The notes below the pieces were generated by a model that did no database searches, had not been told where the DNA came from, and saw nothing but the letters and a program-made list of their open reading frames with translations. 64,000 nucleotides of DNA from Burkholderiales bacterium. Lineage in GTDB: Bacteria > Pseudomonadota > Gammaproteobacteria > Burkholderiales > SG8-39. The position numbers and the translations under genes were made by a program. Where the stretch lies: assembly GCA_014860355.1 (NCBI GenBank), contig JACZJV010000115.1, positions 31,422-95,421 of the forward strand, read 5' to 3'. Below, piece by piece: positions 8,437 to 18,709 of the stretch. Within the stretch, counting starts at the first letter, position 1. Every line of letters starts with the position of its first letter.

Positions 8437-9684
8437 TCAACGTTTTCCGCCCGCCATTTGCGCGCTCCCGCGCGACGCGCGCAAGCGCAGCGTGGCGATC
8501 GGACCCAGCATGGCGCCTACGCCAAGCGCGGTCCAGGCCCAGCCCCAGGCAGCGTCCGCGCGCGCACCGTAGGCGCCCTGCCCCAGGTCGAGCACCATAC
8601 CGAAAGCCCAGGGACTGACTGCACCAACGCCGAAACCAAGCACCGAGCGCAGCGCAAACGCCGCCCCCAGGCAATGTCCGGGCACGAGCTCGGTCATTGC
8701 GGTGGAATACACCGAGGAGTCTCCGATCGCGGTCAGGTTATAGGCGATGGCCACGGCGACCACGATCCACGCCGGCGCGGCGATCAGCCAGCCGAAAGTG
8801 AAGGAGCAGACCAGACTGGCAAGCGACATAATCAGAATCACCGCGGTGCGCCCCCAGCGGTCCGAAAGCATGCCGCCGCCGATGCTGCCCGCGGTACTGA
8901 TGAGATAACTCAAGGCGGCAAACGCGATACCCAGACTGGCCGTGCCGGCGCTGGTTTCGCGGCCATGCGCGAGCACCACACCGAGGTAGGTCGGCATCCA
9001 AGCCCACATGCCGAGCAGTTCCCAGGAATGGAACACGTATGCCCAGACAGCGAGCATCGCGGGCTTGTTGCGCCAAACATCGATGAGCGCGCGCAAGGGG
9101 TTCGCGTAACCGGCAGGATGCACCACATTGCGCGTACCGCGCAGCACCCAGGCTGCCAGGAGGCTAGCGGCGACCGGACCGAGCGCGCAGGCGACGAGCG
9201 CCGCACGCCAGCCGGAAGCGACGATCAGCAGGCTGGACAACCAGAGCGAAGCAGCGTAGCCCAGCGAGGCGGCGGCAAGGTAATAGCCCATCGCGCGACC
9301 GCGCCGCGCGGCCGGAAAGTGCTCGGCGACCAATGTCAAGCCGGGCGTATAGGACCCGCCCGAGCACAGCCCCGCCAGTCCGTGCAACAGCAGCGCCGAG
9401 ACGAAGCCGTCGGCGAACAGGGAGAATGCCATTGCGCTGACGCTGGCGGCGATGCAGCTTGCAAGAAAAGTGCGCTTCGCACCGTAGCGGTCGGCAAGAA
9501 AGCCGACGGCGAACAGCGAAACCAGATAGCCGAGGTGGAAGGCCGACTGGATCAGGCCCGCCTGCGCCGAGGACAGTCCCCAGTCCTGCTTCAGCAGTCC
9601 GAGCGAGGCAGAATAGGCGACGAATACCAGCGCGAAGCCCGCGCGCGCAAGGCACAGCGACGCTATCCACCGCCCGTCGCTCAA
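8437..9684 (-). CDS. Major facilitator superfamily transporter
   Basis: 415 residues with about 12 hydrophobic segments. MFS motif A is present after the second segment (GFLADRYGAKRTF), and a similar GGMLSDRWGR loop occurs in the second half, as expected for the duplicated 6+6 fold. It is an inner-membrane secondary transporter. The substrate cannot be read from sequence. The start lies 3 nt after the stop of the upstream nuclease-fold gene, so the two are cotranscribed. It converges with the CcmI-like gene on the other strand. Confidence 0.9.
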   Translation of the reverse strand: MSDGRWIASLCLARAGFALVFVAYSASLGLLKQDWGLSSAQAGLIQSAFHLGYLVSLFAVGFLADRYGAKRTFLASCIAASVSAMAFSLFADGFVSALLLHGLAGLCSGGSYTPGLTLVAEHFPAARRGRAMGYYLAAASLGYAASLWLSSLLIVASGWRAALVACALGPVAASLLAAWVLRGTRNVVHPAGYANPLRALIDVWRNKPAMLAVWAYVFHSWELLGMWAWMPTYLGVVLAHGRETSAGTASLGIAFAALSYLISTAGSIGGGMLSDRWGRTAVILIMSLASLVCSFTFGWLIAAPAWIVVAVAIAYNLTAIGDSSVYSTAMTELVPGHCLGAAFALRSVLGFGVGAVSPWAFGMVLDLGQGAYGARADAAWGWAWTALGVGAMLGPIATLRLRASRGSAQMAGGKR

Positions 9685-9687
9685 GGC

Positions 9688-10539
9688 CTAATCCCGCAGG
9701 CGCAATAGCACCGGCTGGTGATCGGAGGCGTCGGTGTCCAGATTCACCGCCACATCCTCGACGCGGTCGGCGATGTCTTCCGTGACAAAAATGAAGTCGC
9801 AGGCGAAAGCTTCCGGCCACTGCTCGCGATCGTGCACGCCGATGGTGTAATCGTGGGACCGCTCGCCGTGACGCACTTGCCACGCATCGCGATAGGCAGG
9901 CGTGGCGTCGCTATAGGGTGCAATGATGCGCGCATGCAGCGGATCGTCCGACCGGAAATTGAAGTCGGCGGTGAGTATCGCCGAGCCCGGCCGCGGCATG
10001 GCCTCAAACGGCCCGCCTTCCTTTTTCGCGTGGCCGAGATCGGCGCGGTGCCCGGCGGCCTCCGCGTGCAACTCGCGCAGCCGGTTCACCTGCTGCCTGC
10101 GCTGCATTTCGGAATAGTATTCGAGGTGAGTGGTAGTCGCGCGCACCGGCCCGAACGGGGTGGCCAGCACCACCTCCAGCGCGATGCGCTGCATCCCCGG
10201 GACGGCGGGATCAGGGGGCCAGGGCAGCAGGTGCCGGAACACCTGGATCACCGAATAGCGCGCCAGAATCAGGTTGCCGAACTGGCGCCGTTTGCCTGCG
10301 GCGCCGAGCACATCGGTGGCAATCCCTTCCACGGCAGTGAATCCGGGCAACAGCTTACTAAGCAGGGCGAATTGATCCTCGCCTGACGACCCGGGCAGAC
10401 CCGGATAATTGCGGGCCACCTCCTGCAGGCAGAGCACGTCGAAATCGGCCATGCCGCGGCAAACGTCGACGATGCGCTTCGGATCGACGCGGCCGTCGCA
10501 GCCGCGGCAGGATTGGATGTTCCAGCTGATGAGGTTCAT
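9688..10539 (-). CDS. Endonuclease/exonuclease/phosphatase (EEP) family hydrolase
   Basis: 283 residues with all hallmark motifs of the Mg-dependent EEP fold in order: N-terminal SWNIQ (Asn), CLQEV (metal-binding Glu), TTHLEYY, LTADFNF (Asp/Asn), CDFIFV, and C-terminal SDHQPVLL (catalytic His). No signal peptide is seen, so a cytoplasmic phosphodiesterase or nuclease is likely. The substrate (DNA, phospholipid or nucleotide) is not determinable. It is first gene of a two-gene unit with the MFS transporter. About 280 bp of apparently non-coding DNA separates its start from the divergent lipoprotein gene. Confidence 0.88.
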   Translation of the reverse strand: MNLISWNIQSCRGCDGRVDPKRIVDVCRGMADFDVLCLQEVARNYPGLPGSSGEDQFALLSKLLPGFTAVEGIATDVLGAAGKRRQFGNLILARYSVIQVFRHLLPWPPDPAVPGMQRIALEVVLATPFGPVRATTTHLEYYSEMQRRQQVNRLRELHAEAAGHRADLGHAKKEGGPFEAMPRPGSAILTADFNFRSDDPLHARIIAPYSDATPAYRDAWQVRHGERSHDYTIGVHDREQWPEAFACDFIFVTEDIADRVEDVAVNLDTDASDHQPVLLRLRD

Positions 10540-10818
10540 GCCGACGTCGCGCGCGATATACGATTTCGCATTGTATCCCCATGCCGCGCGTGCAGCGAAG
10601 CGCGCGCCCCGGGTAGCGGGAAAATAGTAGAATGCGCGAGATCATGGCTCGCCGACCGGGCGGGGCCATGGACCGAGAGAATGCGCCATGGTCCGGATCG
10701 CATGATACGACGCCCTGGACGGCGGACACGCCAGCGCGAACGCCGGGCAGCGGTAATCGGCAACATCTCCCGCCGGCGCACATGAATCGCGCGGAAAGAC
10801 ATTGGGACCGATACAACC

Positions 10819-11316
10819 ATGAAACTGATCACTGCTTTGATTGCAACCATGCTCCTGGCCGCCTGCGCGTCATATAGCGGATCCGGCCTGAAGCCGGGCG
10901 TCGCGAACCTCGAACAGGTGCAGGCGCTGATGGGACAACCCGCGATGCGCTGGCAGGACGCCGACGGCTCAGTGCAGCTCGCCTATCCGCGCGGTCCATA
11001 CGGTTACCATACCTATATGGTAAAGATCGGGTCGGACGGACGCCTGCAAAGCATAGAAAATGTTCTCGAGGATTCCACATTCCGCCGCATCGTACCCGGC
11101 CTGAGCAAAGAAGAGGTGCTGCGGCTGCTCGGTCCGCCGAACGAAAGCCGCAGCGTCTATAACAAGGCACGCAACGAACTGGCGTGGGAGTGGCGCTTCC
11201 GCGACGCGTTCAACGAACCCGCGCGCTACGTTGTATTGTTCGACGCCAGCGCCGGTACCGTACGCAGCGCCATGGTCCTGCGTGAATACATGGAACGGAG
11301 CTTTTTCATGCGCTAG
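10819..11316 (+). CDS. BamE/SmpA-OmlA-like outer-membrane lipoprotein
   Basis: 165 residues. A lipoprotein signal ends in the lipobox LLAAC (residues 12-16), so mature Cys16 would be lipidated. Two SmpA/OmlA-like helix turns follow, one near LEQVQALMGQP and one at GLSKEEVLRLLGPP. The fold is that of small BamE-like lipoproteins. True BamE is shorter, so this is a paralogue rather than the Bam subunit. No operon partner: it is divergent from the EEP gene and convergent with the next small gene. Confidence 0.82.
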   Translation: MKLITALIATMLLAACASYSGSGLKPGVANLEQVQALMGQPAMRWQDADGSVQLAYPRGPYGYHTYMVKIGSDGRLQSIENVLEDSTFRRIVPGLSKEEVLRLLGPPNESRSVYNKARNELAWEWRFRDAFNEPARYVVLFDASAGTVRSAMVLREYMERSFFMR

Positions 11317-11430
11317 CACTCATCGCAACACCAGGCGATCGGTGTGGCCCTTGCCCCCACATGCACTATCAGGACCGGGAGCGACCGGCATCACATACCG
11401 CCCCCCGGCGGTTTTCCAGAGAACTCCGGC

Positions 11431-11652
11431 TTACTGTGTCGCGGTCGTCGTCGTTGTGGCCGGCAGCGCCGGACTGTCTTCGTTCGACGAGGCGGCGACC
11501 GCCACCGCGACGACCGCAACAGCAGCGGCGATCATACCGCCGGTGATCGCACCAGTCGCTGCACCGGTCGCACCACCGGCGCCGGAGCCCTGTCCGAACG
11601 CACCGCCGGAAACGAACATCGAAGCTATCAGAATTGCAAGCGCCCTTTTCAT
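11431..11652 (-). CDS. Small secreted Gly/Ala-rich protein, function unknown
   Basis: 73 residues. I chose the ATG at 11652 because GGAG sits 7 nt upstream and a signal peptide starts at once (MKRALAILIASMFVSGGAFG/Q); a longer in-frame extension upstream lacks these. The mature part has a GSGAGGATGAATG stretch, a run of Ala/Val from about 40 to 54 that could span or associate with membrane, and a Thr-rich tail (ATTTTTATQ). No enzyme motif and no recognised family. Confidence 0.65.
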   Translation of the reverse strand: MKRALAILIASMFVSGGAFGQGSGAGGATGAATGAITGGMIAAAVAVVAVAVAASSNEDSPALPATTTTTATQ

Positions 11653-11731
11653 ATTTATCTCCATTAAGTAGACAACGACCCAGCAAATTTTCACGCGTGA
11701 CCCGAACGCAATGCCTGCTCCACCGCCGACA

Positions 11732-13396
11732 TCACCGCCGACCGTGCGCCTGCCGCCGGGATGAGGGCGACTGCGCACGCCAGGATGAGACTGCGGCGAG
11801 CTCGCGTTCGGGCTTCGCGCGCACAATGTCGACCGCGCCCAGGTAGATTTCGCCGGCGCCGCCGTCCAGCGAAATCACCTGGCCTTCGCGCAACGGCTTG
11901 CCGCCGATGCTGCAACTGCGCTTGGCAAGGTCGATCGTGAGCTCGCGGCATCCGACCAGGCACACCTTGCCCATCTGGCGCGCGACTACCGCAGCATGCG
12001 CGGTGCGCCCGCCGCGCGCGGTGAGTATGCCGGCCGCACGGGCGATGCCGCTGACGTCGTCGGTAGACGTGTCCTCGCGCACCAGGATGACCGCTTTTCC
12101 GGACGAGGCACGCCGGCGCGCGGTCTCGGAGTCGAGCACTATTTCCCCAACCGCGACGCCTACACCGGCGGGTACCGCGCGCGCCAGCGGCGCCTGCCCG
12201 TCCTTGGGCCGGATCGACTCGGCCACGATCGCCTGCAGCTTGTAGCCCTCCAGCCGCGCAAGCCCCGCCGCCGGCTCCAGCAGGCCTTCGGCTACCATCT
12301 CGACCGCGATCCGCAGCGCCGCCAGCGGCGTACGCTTGCCCTCGCGCGCCTGCAGCATATAGAGCTGCCCGTTCTGCACTGTGAATTCGAACTCCTGCAT
12401 GTCCCCGAACTCGGCTTCAAGGCGCTGGCGCAGCGCGTCGATTTGCTGCGCCACCTGCGGCAGCATCGCGCCGATTTGCCCGTGCTCCCCGAGCTCGTGC
12501 CGGCCCGCCACCACGTCGTCTCCCTGCGCGTTGAACAGAAAATCCATGTATAGCGCGTTCTCGCCGTTTGCCGGATCGCGGGTAAACGCAACCCCGGAGC
12601 CGGAGGTGCCGCCGCTGTTTCCGAACACCATCGTTTGCACGCAGACGGCGGTGCCGGCCGCGCCGCGAAGTTGATGAATGCGCCGGTATTCGAGCGCTTT
12701 CTTCGCGGACCAGGAGCGCAATACGGCCTCCGTTGCCGCGGTCAGCTGGTCCTGCGGCGCTTGCGGGAAACTCTCGCCGGTTAGCTCGCGGTAGATTTCC
12801 ATGTATTCTCCGGCGAGTTCGCGCAGCGCGATGAAATCGAGTTCGCCAGCACTGGTCAGGCACGCCGCCTTTAGCGCTCGAGCCCGCGCCTCGTCGAACG
12901 CATCCGGTTTTGCGCCCTGCACTACTTCAGCGAATGACTGAATCAGTCTGCGGTAGCAATCCCAGGCCAGGCGCGGATTGCCGGTCATGCGCACCAGCCC
13001 CGCCACGGTGAGGTCGTTCAAACCGACGTTCAGAACCGTATCGAGCATCCCCGGCATCGACACCGCTGCGCCCGAGCGCACCGAAACCAGCAGCGGCCGG
13101 CGTTCGCCGCCGAAGGACAGCCCCGAGAGGCGCTCCAGTTCGTGCAGGTTGCCGCGCAACAGATCGCGAAGGCCTTCGGCCAGCGCGCACTTCTGCGCGT
13201 AGTAGTCGCGACAGAAGGCCGTGGACAGGACGAACGCCGCCGGCACCGGCATACCCACGGCCGCCATGCGCGCGAGGTTGTAGGCCTTGAAGCCCATTTC
13301 CTCGGGCGAGGCGTCGGCCGCCAGTGCGGCCCCCGCGCTGATCAGGTACACCCGCCGCTCGCTGTCCCCGCCGCCGTGACGCTTGCCTTTGGCCAT
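11732..13396 (-). CDS. Shortened pyruvate phosphate dikinase-type protein (ATP-grasp plus phosphohistidine domain)
   Basis: 554 residues. The N-terminal nucleotide-binding part matches PPDK (SVRSGAAVSMPGMLDTVLN, about residues 105-123; then GNSGGTSGSGVAFTRDP). The swivelling phosphohistidine domain has TARGGRTAHAAVVARQMG with catalytic His467. PPDK is normally about 870 residues: here the C-terminal PEP/pyruvate-binding TIM barrel is missing, and the protein ends naturally about 85 residues after the His. It can therefore probably autophosphorylate from ATP but must pass the phosphoryl group to something other than pyruvate bound in its own barrel. It follows the PhoU-like gene by 2 nt, so they are coupled. 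Alternatives: a dikinase for another acceptor, or a regulatory phosphotransferase. Confidence 0.85.
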   Translation of the reverse strand: MAKGKRHGGGDSERRVYLISAGAALAADASPEEMGFKAYNLARMAAVGMPVPAAFVLSTAFCRDYYAQKCALAEGLRDLLRGNLHELERLSGLSFGGERRPLLVSVRSGAAVSMPGMLDTVLNVGLNDLTVAGLVRMTGNPRLAWDCYRRLIQSFAEVVQGAKPDAFDEARARALKAACLTSAGELDFIALRELAGEYMEIYRELTGESFPQAPQDQLTAATEAVLRSWSAKKALEYRRIHQLRGAAGTAVCVQTMVFGNSGGTSGSGVAFTRDPANGENALYMDFLFNAQGDDVVAGRHELGEHGQIGAMLPQVAQQIDALRQRLEAEFGDMQEFEFTVQNGQLYMLQAREGKRTPLAALRIAVEMVAEGLLEPAAGLARLEGYKLQAIVAESIRPKDGQAPLARAVPAGVGVAVGEIVLDSETARRRASSGKAVILVREDTSTDDVSGIARAAGILTARGGRTAHAAVVARQMGKVCLVGCRELTIDLAKRSCSIGGKPLREGQVISLDGGAGEIYLGAVDIVRAKPERELAAVSSWRAQSPSSRRQAHGRR

Positions 13397-13398
13397 GG

Positions 13399-15357
13399 CT
13401 AATTCGCCGCCACCGCGCCCATGACGTGGTCGCGCAGCACCAGTCCGCTGTGCATAAGGGCATCCGCAGCCTCCTCCAGATTGCGCGCGACTTCGGCTAC
13501 CACGAACAGGCCGCGCGCATCGCTCTCGGCGCCCAGCAGCGCCGATTTGATCGCTCGCTGCGCCTGGTCGCTATCGTGTTCCACCGTGGTGATGCGGTGC
13601 ACCGCCTCGAGAAAATCGCGCATGTCGTCGCGATCGGCGCCGCGGCGAACATAGCGCGCCGTCGTCAGCGCCTTGAGGTATTCCTGCGAGCCCGCTACCA
13701 GCAGGTCGGCGAGCGCGCGCAGGCGCTCATGCGCAACCTCGGGCGCGGTGCGCGGTGGAAACAGGGTGAAATGAAACGCCGCTTCTTCCAGGCTGTCGGC
13801 GACGTCGTCTGCCGCTTCCAGCAGCAGCTTGAAGAATACCGCCCCGGCGGAATGATCGACCGCGGCGCGCACCTGGTTCAGCAGGCTGTCGGCTGCGGTT
13901 TCCCAGCCTTTGGCGCGCGCGGCGATGCGCGCGAGCGCCCCGTTGCTGCCGGCAAGCTGCAGTTTCAGCACGCCGTCGCGCACCCCGGAGGCCAGTTCGA
14001 CCAACAGTGCCGCGTGCTCGCAGGCCAGCTCCAGCAGGTCGCGCTCGGCGCTGTGAAAGTAGTTCGCCAGCTCTGCCCGCACTTCGTCGCGGATCAGCGA
14101 ATCGGGCTTGGCGGTGAGCATGCCTTCGGCGCAGGTGCGCACGACGAATTTCAGGAACGCCAGCGCACGCTCGCGGCCCAGCATGTCGCGCAAATCCTCG
14201 CCAAAGCGCGGCGCCCCCTTGATCGCGAACTGCATCGCGTCGTAGATCAGCATGTCGCCGCCGATCTTGAGGAAGGCCATGTGGCCGTAGCCGTTGTCCG
14301 CGGCCCACTTGAGTACTGCGATGCCGCTGCGCTTGCGCACGAACGGACGCAGGCGCTTGCGTGCGCGGTTCCAGTCGATCAGGAATACCAGGCGCGAACC
14401 CAGGAACTCCAGGTATTGCGCCAGCTCGTCGCGATCGCGCGCCTTGTAGGCGCCGATGCACAGGTGATAGATGCCGCCCTGGTTCAGCCCGCTTTCGCGG
14501 CGCGAGCGGGTCTCCTCCCATTGGACGGCGAATTTTTCGAACAGGCTCTGGAAGAACAACAGCCGCTCCAGGTGCACGTCGGAATAAGTGAGCGTGGCGG
14601 CCAGACCCTCGACGTGCACCACCAGCACATGCGCATCGGTGGTGCCGATGTCGTTCTGCAAGACCAGTTGCCTGCCGCTCAGGGCGGCCGTGGTGCCCAG
14701 TCCCGGATGGTCCAGCTTGAGTGCCTGGGTCGAGTTCAAGCCGCGCATGAACGCGCGCACCAGTTCCTTGTCCTGGGCGCGCAGGCCGTAGACGCGCGCA
14801 CCGTCCACGCTCTCGCGCGACAATTCCCCCTGCAGCCGGTTCAGGGCCTTGTGCAGGTCCATCACCAGGAGGTGCGCAGTGTCGCCGCGCTTGCGCTCGC
14901 CGGAAGTCAGTGCTGAGATCAGCGCCGCCGGCACGATGTCCTTGCGCGCGGCGCGCGCAAGTTTGGCCGCCGCCGCAAGCCGTTTGCGGTATTCGCCGGC
15001 GCCGTACTCCAGACCCAGTTCCTGCGCCAATTCGATCGGCGCCAGCATTTCCTTCAGGCAGACCATGACCTGCGCGAGCAAGGCCGCGGCGCCCGGGATG
15101 CGGCATCGCCCGCCTGGCAGGCCGCGGCTCGCCGCGACCACACCGTCCAGCTCGGCGTCGGAGACGCCGCTCGCCTCGCGCTCGCGCTGCAAATCGGGCG
15201 GATTCGGCGCCGGCTGTTCGCATTGCTCCCGCGCCAGCTGCAAAAGCGTAAAGAAATACTTGACCCGGTCGTTTGCTGCGAGGCCGCTTTGCACCAGACC
15301 AGGCAGGAGCAGCTGCTTTTCGCCCAGCGAACTGATGATTTCCTGTTTCGTGCCCAT
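13399..15357 (-). CDS. Large uncharacterised protein with PhoU/DUF47-like C-terminal region
   Basis: 652 residues, soluble, mostly helical. I do not recognise the N-terminal 420 residues. They include a region around TTDAHVLVVHVEGLAATLTYSD and a stretch about 330-380 (LIDWNRARKRLRPFVRKR, then GHMAFLKIGGDMLIYDA). The last 200 residues are long helices with the acidic and His pattern of PhoU/DUF47 proteins (DMRDFLEAVHRITTVEHDSD). It lies 2 nt upstream of the shortened PPDK gene, implying one functional unit, perhaps as acceptor or regulator of the phosphohistidine. Phosphate- or metal-related sensing is an inference from the PhoU-like part only. Confidence 0.7.
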   Translation of the reverse strand: MGTKQEIISSLGEKQLLLPGLVQSGLAANDRVKYFFTLLQLAREQCEQPAPNPPDLQREREASGVSDAELDGVVAASRGLPGGRCRIPGAAALLAQVMVCLKEMLAPIELAQELGLEYGAGEYRKRLAAAAKLARAARKDIVPAALISALTSGERKRGDTAHLLVMDLHKALNRLQGELSRESVDGARVYGLRAQDKELVRAFMRGLNSTQALKLDHPGLGTTAALSGRQLVLQNDIGTTDAHVLVVHVEGLAATLTYSDVHLERLLFFQSLFEKFAVQWEETRSRRESGLNQGGIYHLCIGAYKARDRDELAQYLEFLGSRLVFLIDWNRARKRLRPFVRKRSGIAVLKWAADNGYGHMAFLKIGGDMLIYDAMQFAIKGAPRFGEDLRDMLGRERALAFLKFVVRTCAEGMLTAKPDSLIRDEVRAELANYFHSAERDLLELACEHAALLVELASGVRDGVLKLQLAGSNGALARIAARAKGWETAADSLLNQVRAAVDHSAGAVFFKLLLEAADDVADSLEEAAFHFTLFPPRTAPEVAHERLRALADLLVAGSQEYLKALTTARYVRRGADRDDMRDFLEAVHRITTVEHDSDQAQRAIKSALLGAESDARGLFVVAEVARNLEEAADALMHSGLVLRDHVMGAVAAN

Positions 15358-15658
15358 GTGATCTTCCGGCGGCCCGCGCGCGCATGCATCGGGCGATGAG
15401 ACTGCATGCCCATGATGCCGCCGCAGACCCGGTTCCGATTGATCAATGTCAAGAAATCACGCTGAAACAGGGAGCTAGTTAGCCCTGCTGCGCGCGCCTG
15501 CGCGGTAAGCCTCTGCCGCGGCGGCCGTCGGCCGCTGACGCCCGGGTTGCCCCCCTCCATACCAGAAAAAATTAATTTGTGCAGGGCTGCAAACGGCTCC
15601 AATTTGTAGTATGCTGATCACACACTACCACAAGATTACATTATAAGGTATTGATAAA
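15358..15658. other. Non-coding leader region between the PhoU-like gene and nrdJ
   Basis: About 300 bp without a credible gene. It becomes AT-rich over the last 60 bp before nrdJ. There is an imperfect dyad (TTGTAGT at about 15604 and ACTACCACAA at about 15624), which could be an NrdR-type operator, but the match to the NrdR box is poor. TAAGG lies about 9 nt before the nrdJ ATG. I found no convincing cobalamin riboswitch. Confidence 0.4.
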
Positions 15659-18559
15659 ATGGACATTACAAAAAAAGAAAAGAGGGTTTCTAACCCTGTC
15701 GTTCCCGCCCTTCCGGATCAAGTAATCAGTCGCGAGGTGCTGCTGGAGAAATACGCCAAGGGCACCGAGACCAGCATAGCCGACGTGCGCGCGCGTATCG
15801 CGCACGCGCTCGCCGCAGTCGAACCTGAGGACAAGCGCGCTCTCTGGGAAAAGCGCTTTATGCAGGCAATGGAAGCCGGCTTCATCCCCGCCGGACGCAT
15901 CATGTCAGCTGCCGGCATCCAGATGCAGGCCACGCTGATCAATTGCTTCGTGCAGCCGGTGGGCGATTCGATCTCCGAAATCGTCGACGACAAGCCCGGC
16001 ATCTACACCGCCCTGCAACAGGCGGCGGAAACCATGCGCCGCGGCGGCGGCGTCGGCTACGATTTTTCTTCCATCCGCCCCAAGGGCTCGGAAGTAAAGG
16101 GCACGCACTCACGCGCGAGCGGGCCGGTTTCCTATATGCGCGTGTTCGACCGTTCCTGTGAAACCGTGGAATCGGCGGGCTCGCGCCGCGGCGCGCAAAT
16201 GGGCGTGCTGCGCTGCGACCATCCGGACGTGGAGGAGTTCATCCATGCCAAGGACCGCGGCGACCTCTCCAATTTCAATATTTCCGTGGGCGTGACCGAC
16301 GCCTTCATGCAGGCGGTAGAGAGCGACCAGGATGCGGAACTCGCGCACAAGGCGCGCCCGCACCAGGAGTTTCTGGACAATGGCGGCTATCAGCGCGAGG
16401 ACGGAATGTGGGTGTACCGCAAACTGCGCGCGCGCGAGCTATGGGATCAGATCATGCGCTCGACCTACGACCACGCCGAGCCGGGCATCCTGTTTCTCGA
16501 CCGCATGAACCGCGACAACAATCTCAATTATTGCGAGACCATCGAGGCGACCAATCCGTGCGCGGAACAGCCCCTGCCCCCATACGGCTGCTGCTGCCTG
16601 GGCTCGATCAATCTGACCAACTTCGTCTCCGCCGCGTTCACGGAACAAGCCGCCTTCGACTTCGAGCGCTTCGGCGCCACCGTCGAGACTTCGGTGCGCA
16701 TGCTCGACAATGTGCTCGACGCGACCGCATGGCCGCTGCCGCAGCAGCACGAGGAGGCGATGAACAAGCGCCGCGTGGGCCTGGGCTATACCGGCCTCGG
16801 CGACGCGCTGATCATGCTGCGCCAGCGCTACGACAGCCAGAGCGCGCGCGAGACGGCGGCCAAGATCTCCGAAGTCATGCGCGATTATGCCTACCGTGCC
16901 TCGAGCAACCTCGCGCGCGAGCGCGGCGCTTTCCCGCTATTCAACGCCGACATGTACCTGTCGGGCACGAGCTTCGCCACGCGCCTGCCGGCCGAAATCA
17001 AGGCGCTGATCAGGAAACAGGGCCTGCGCAACAGCCATCTGCTGTCCATCGCCCCCACCGGCACCATCAGCCTCGCGTTCGCCGACAACGCGTCCAACGG
17101 CATCGAGCCGCCATTCTCCTGGAGCTACACGCGCAAGAAGCGCATGACCGACGGCACGCTGCAGGAGTTCGCGGTCGAAGATTACGCCTGGCGCCTGTAC
17201 CGCCATCTGGTCGCCAATGGCGTGCTGCCCGCGTCCGCGAGCAGCGCCGCAAAATCTAATGACGACAGCCTGCCCGATTATTTCGTCACCGCGCTCGAGA
17301 TCTCGGCCGCGGCGCATGAAGCCATGGTGGCCGCGGTTGCGCCTTTCGTGGACACCAGCATCTCCAAAACGGTCAACGTGCCGGAGAATTATCCCTACGA
17401 GGAGTTTCAGGGCCTGTACATGGCAGCGTGGAAATCGGGGCTCAAGGGGCTGGCCACCTACCGCCCCAACAGCGTGCTCGGCGCGGTGCTGTCCGTCGAC
17501 ACCCCCCAGAGCAAGCAGCCGCAGGACTTCGTCAGCAGCGACGTCAACCGCCGCATCGAGATCAAGGCGGTGCCCGAACCCGTGCTCGCCAGCCTGCGCT
17601 GGCCGGGCCGGCCCAAACTGGCCGAAGGCAATCCGTCCTGGACCTACATGATCGAACATCCGCACGGGCATTTCGCGCTGTTCGTGGGCCATGTCGAAAA
17701 CGGGACTCCGCATCCGTTCGAGGTCTGGGTCAATGGCAGCGAGCAGCCGCGCGGTTTGGGCGCCGTGGCGAAAACGCTGTCCATGGACATGCGCGCCGAC
17801 GATCCGGCCTGGCTGCGGCTGAAGCTCGATACCCTGGCGAAGACACTGGGCGACGACGCCTTCGACATGCCGTTCCCGCCGCACGGCGAAATGAAACAAA
17901 TGCCCAGCGTCACCGCCGCCGTGGCGCAACTGGTGCGCTGGCGCTGCGAGCGCCTGGGCGCGCTGCCCGAGGAGGTGAAGCACGGGCAGGTGCTGGACGC
18001 GATGTTCAGCCTGAAGGAACCCAAGACCGGCGCCGACGGCACCATGTCCTGGACCGTGGACGTGCTCAACCCCGGCACCCGCGACGACTTCGTGCTCGGC
18101 TTGAAGGAAATCACGCTGCCCGACGGCGTGACCCGGCCTTATTCGATGTGGCTGTCGGGCGAGTATCCCCGCGCCCTCGACGGCCTGTGCAAGATTTTGT
18201 CGCTCGACATGCGCATCATCGATCCGGCCTGGATCGGCATGAAGCTGCGCAAACTGCTCAACTACCCGGAACCGCTGGGCGATTTCATGGCCTACACGCC
18301 GGGCAGCCGCAAGCAGCAGAACTGGCCCTCGACCGTTTCCTACCTTGCGCGACTGATCATCCACCGTTATGCCATGCTGGGTCTGCTGACCGAGGACGGC
18401 ATGCCGGTGCAGACCATGGGCATACTCGAAACACCCGAGCGCGGGGCCGCGCCGCACATGAAAGGTGCGCGCTGCCCCGAGTGCGGCAACTACGCCGTGA
18501 TCAAGAAGGATGGCTGCGACTTTTGCAGCGCCTGCGGCTACGTGGGAGTATGCGGGTAG
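15659..18559 (+). CDS. nrdJ: Adenosylcobalamin-dependent (class II) ribonucleoside-diphosphate reductase
   Basis: 966 residues. It reduces ribonucleotides to deoxyribonucleotides using a B12-generated thiyl radical, without a NrdB partner. The active-site loop is clear: Asn299, Cys301 and Glu303 in [12 protein letters not shown], followed by CCCLGSINL. The first redox Cys is probably Cys96 ([11 protein letters not shown]), and [10 protein letters not shown] is the phosphate-binding loop (about 463-472). About residues 655-900 hold two similar TSCPD-type modules ([20 protein letters not shown] and [20 protein letters not shown]). The C-terminus is a Cys-rich zinc/redox tail (CPECGNY...[14 protein letters not shown]). 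No nrdA/nrdB is in the window. The gene is monocistronic, ending at a strong terminator. Confidence 0.95.
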   Translation: MDITKKEKRVSNPVVPALPDQVISREVLLEKYAKGTETSIADVRARIAHALAAVEPEDKRALWEKRFMQAMEAGFIPAGRIMSAAGIQMQATLINCFVQPVGDSISEIVDDKPGIYTALQQAAETMRRGGGVGYDFSSIRPKGSEVKGTHSRASGPVSYMRVFDRSCETVESAGSRRGAQMGVLRCDHPDVEEFIHAKDRGDLSNFNISVGVTDAFMQAVESDQDAELAHKARPHQEFLDNGGYQREDGMWVYRKLRARELWDQIMRSTYDHAEPGILFLDRMNRDNNLNYCETIEATNPCAEQPLPPYGCCCLGSINLTNFVSAAFTEQAAFDFERFGATVETSVRMLDNVLDATAWPLPQQHEEAMNKRRVGLGYTGLGDALIMLRQRYDSQSARETAAKISEVMRDYAYRASSNLARERGAFPLFNADMYLSGTSFATRLPAEIKALIRKQGLRNSHLLSIAPTGTISLAFADNASNGIEPPFSWSYTRKKRMTDGTLQEFAVEDYAWRLYRHLVANGVLPASASSAAKSNDDSLPDYFVTALEISAAAHEAMVAAVAPFVDTSISKTVNVPENYPYEEFQGLYMAAWKSGLKGLATYRPNSVLGAVLSVDTPQSKQPQDFVSSDVNRRIEIKAVPEPVLASLRWPGRPKLAEGNPSWTYMIEHPHGHFALFVGHVENGTPHPFEVWVNGSEQPRGLGAVAKTLSMDMRADDPAWLRLKLDTLAKTLGDDAFDMPFPPHGEMKQMPSVTAAVAQLVRWRCERLGALPEEVKHGQVLDAMFSLKEPKTGADGTMSWTVDVLNPGTRDDFVLGLKEITLPDGVTRPYSMWLSGEYPRALDGLCKILSLDMRIIDPAWIGMKLRKLLNYPEPLGDFMAYTPGSRKQQNWPSTVSYLARLIIHRYAMLGLLTEDGMPVQTMGILETPERGAAPHMKGARCPECGNYAVIKKDGCDFCSACGYVGVCG

Positions 18560-18644
18560 CACGCGCGGTGCGCGCCAAGGCCAGGAATTCGGCGGAGCAG
18601 GTGCTGGGCCAGGGGCGATAATTCAGTCGGAGTTCGCCCTTTAC

Positions 18645-18674
18645 AGCCCCCGAACATTGCGGGGGCTTTTTTTT
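18645..18674 (+). terminator. Rho-independent terminator of nrdJ
   Basis: Perfect 8-bp stem AGCCCCCG (18645-18652) with CGGGGGCT (18660-18667), 7-nt loop, followed by eight T residues (18667-18674), about 85 bp after the nrdJ stop. Confidence 0.93.
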
Positions 18675-18709
18675 GCGGGCGTAGCGACGCCAATCCGGGA
18701 ACCACTCAT

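Noticed and set aside
15358..15658. Cobalamin riboswitch or NrdR boxes upstream of nrdJ
   Set aside because: I could not find a B12 box or the expected paired elements. The NrdR-like dyad matches only about half of the consensus.
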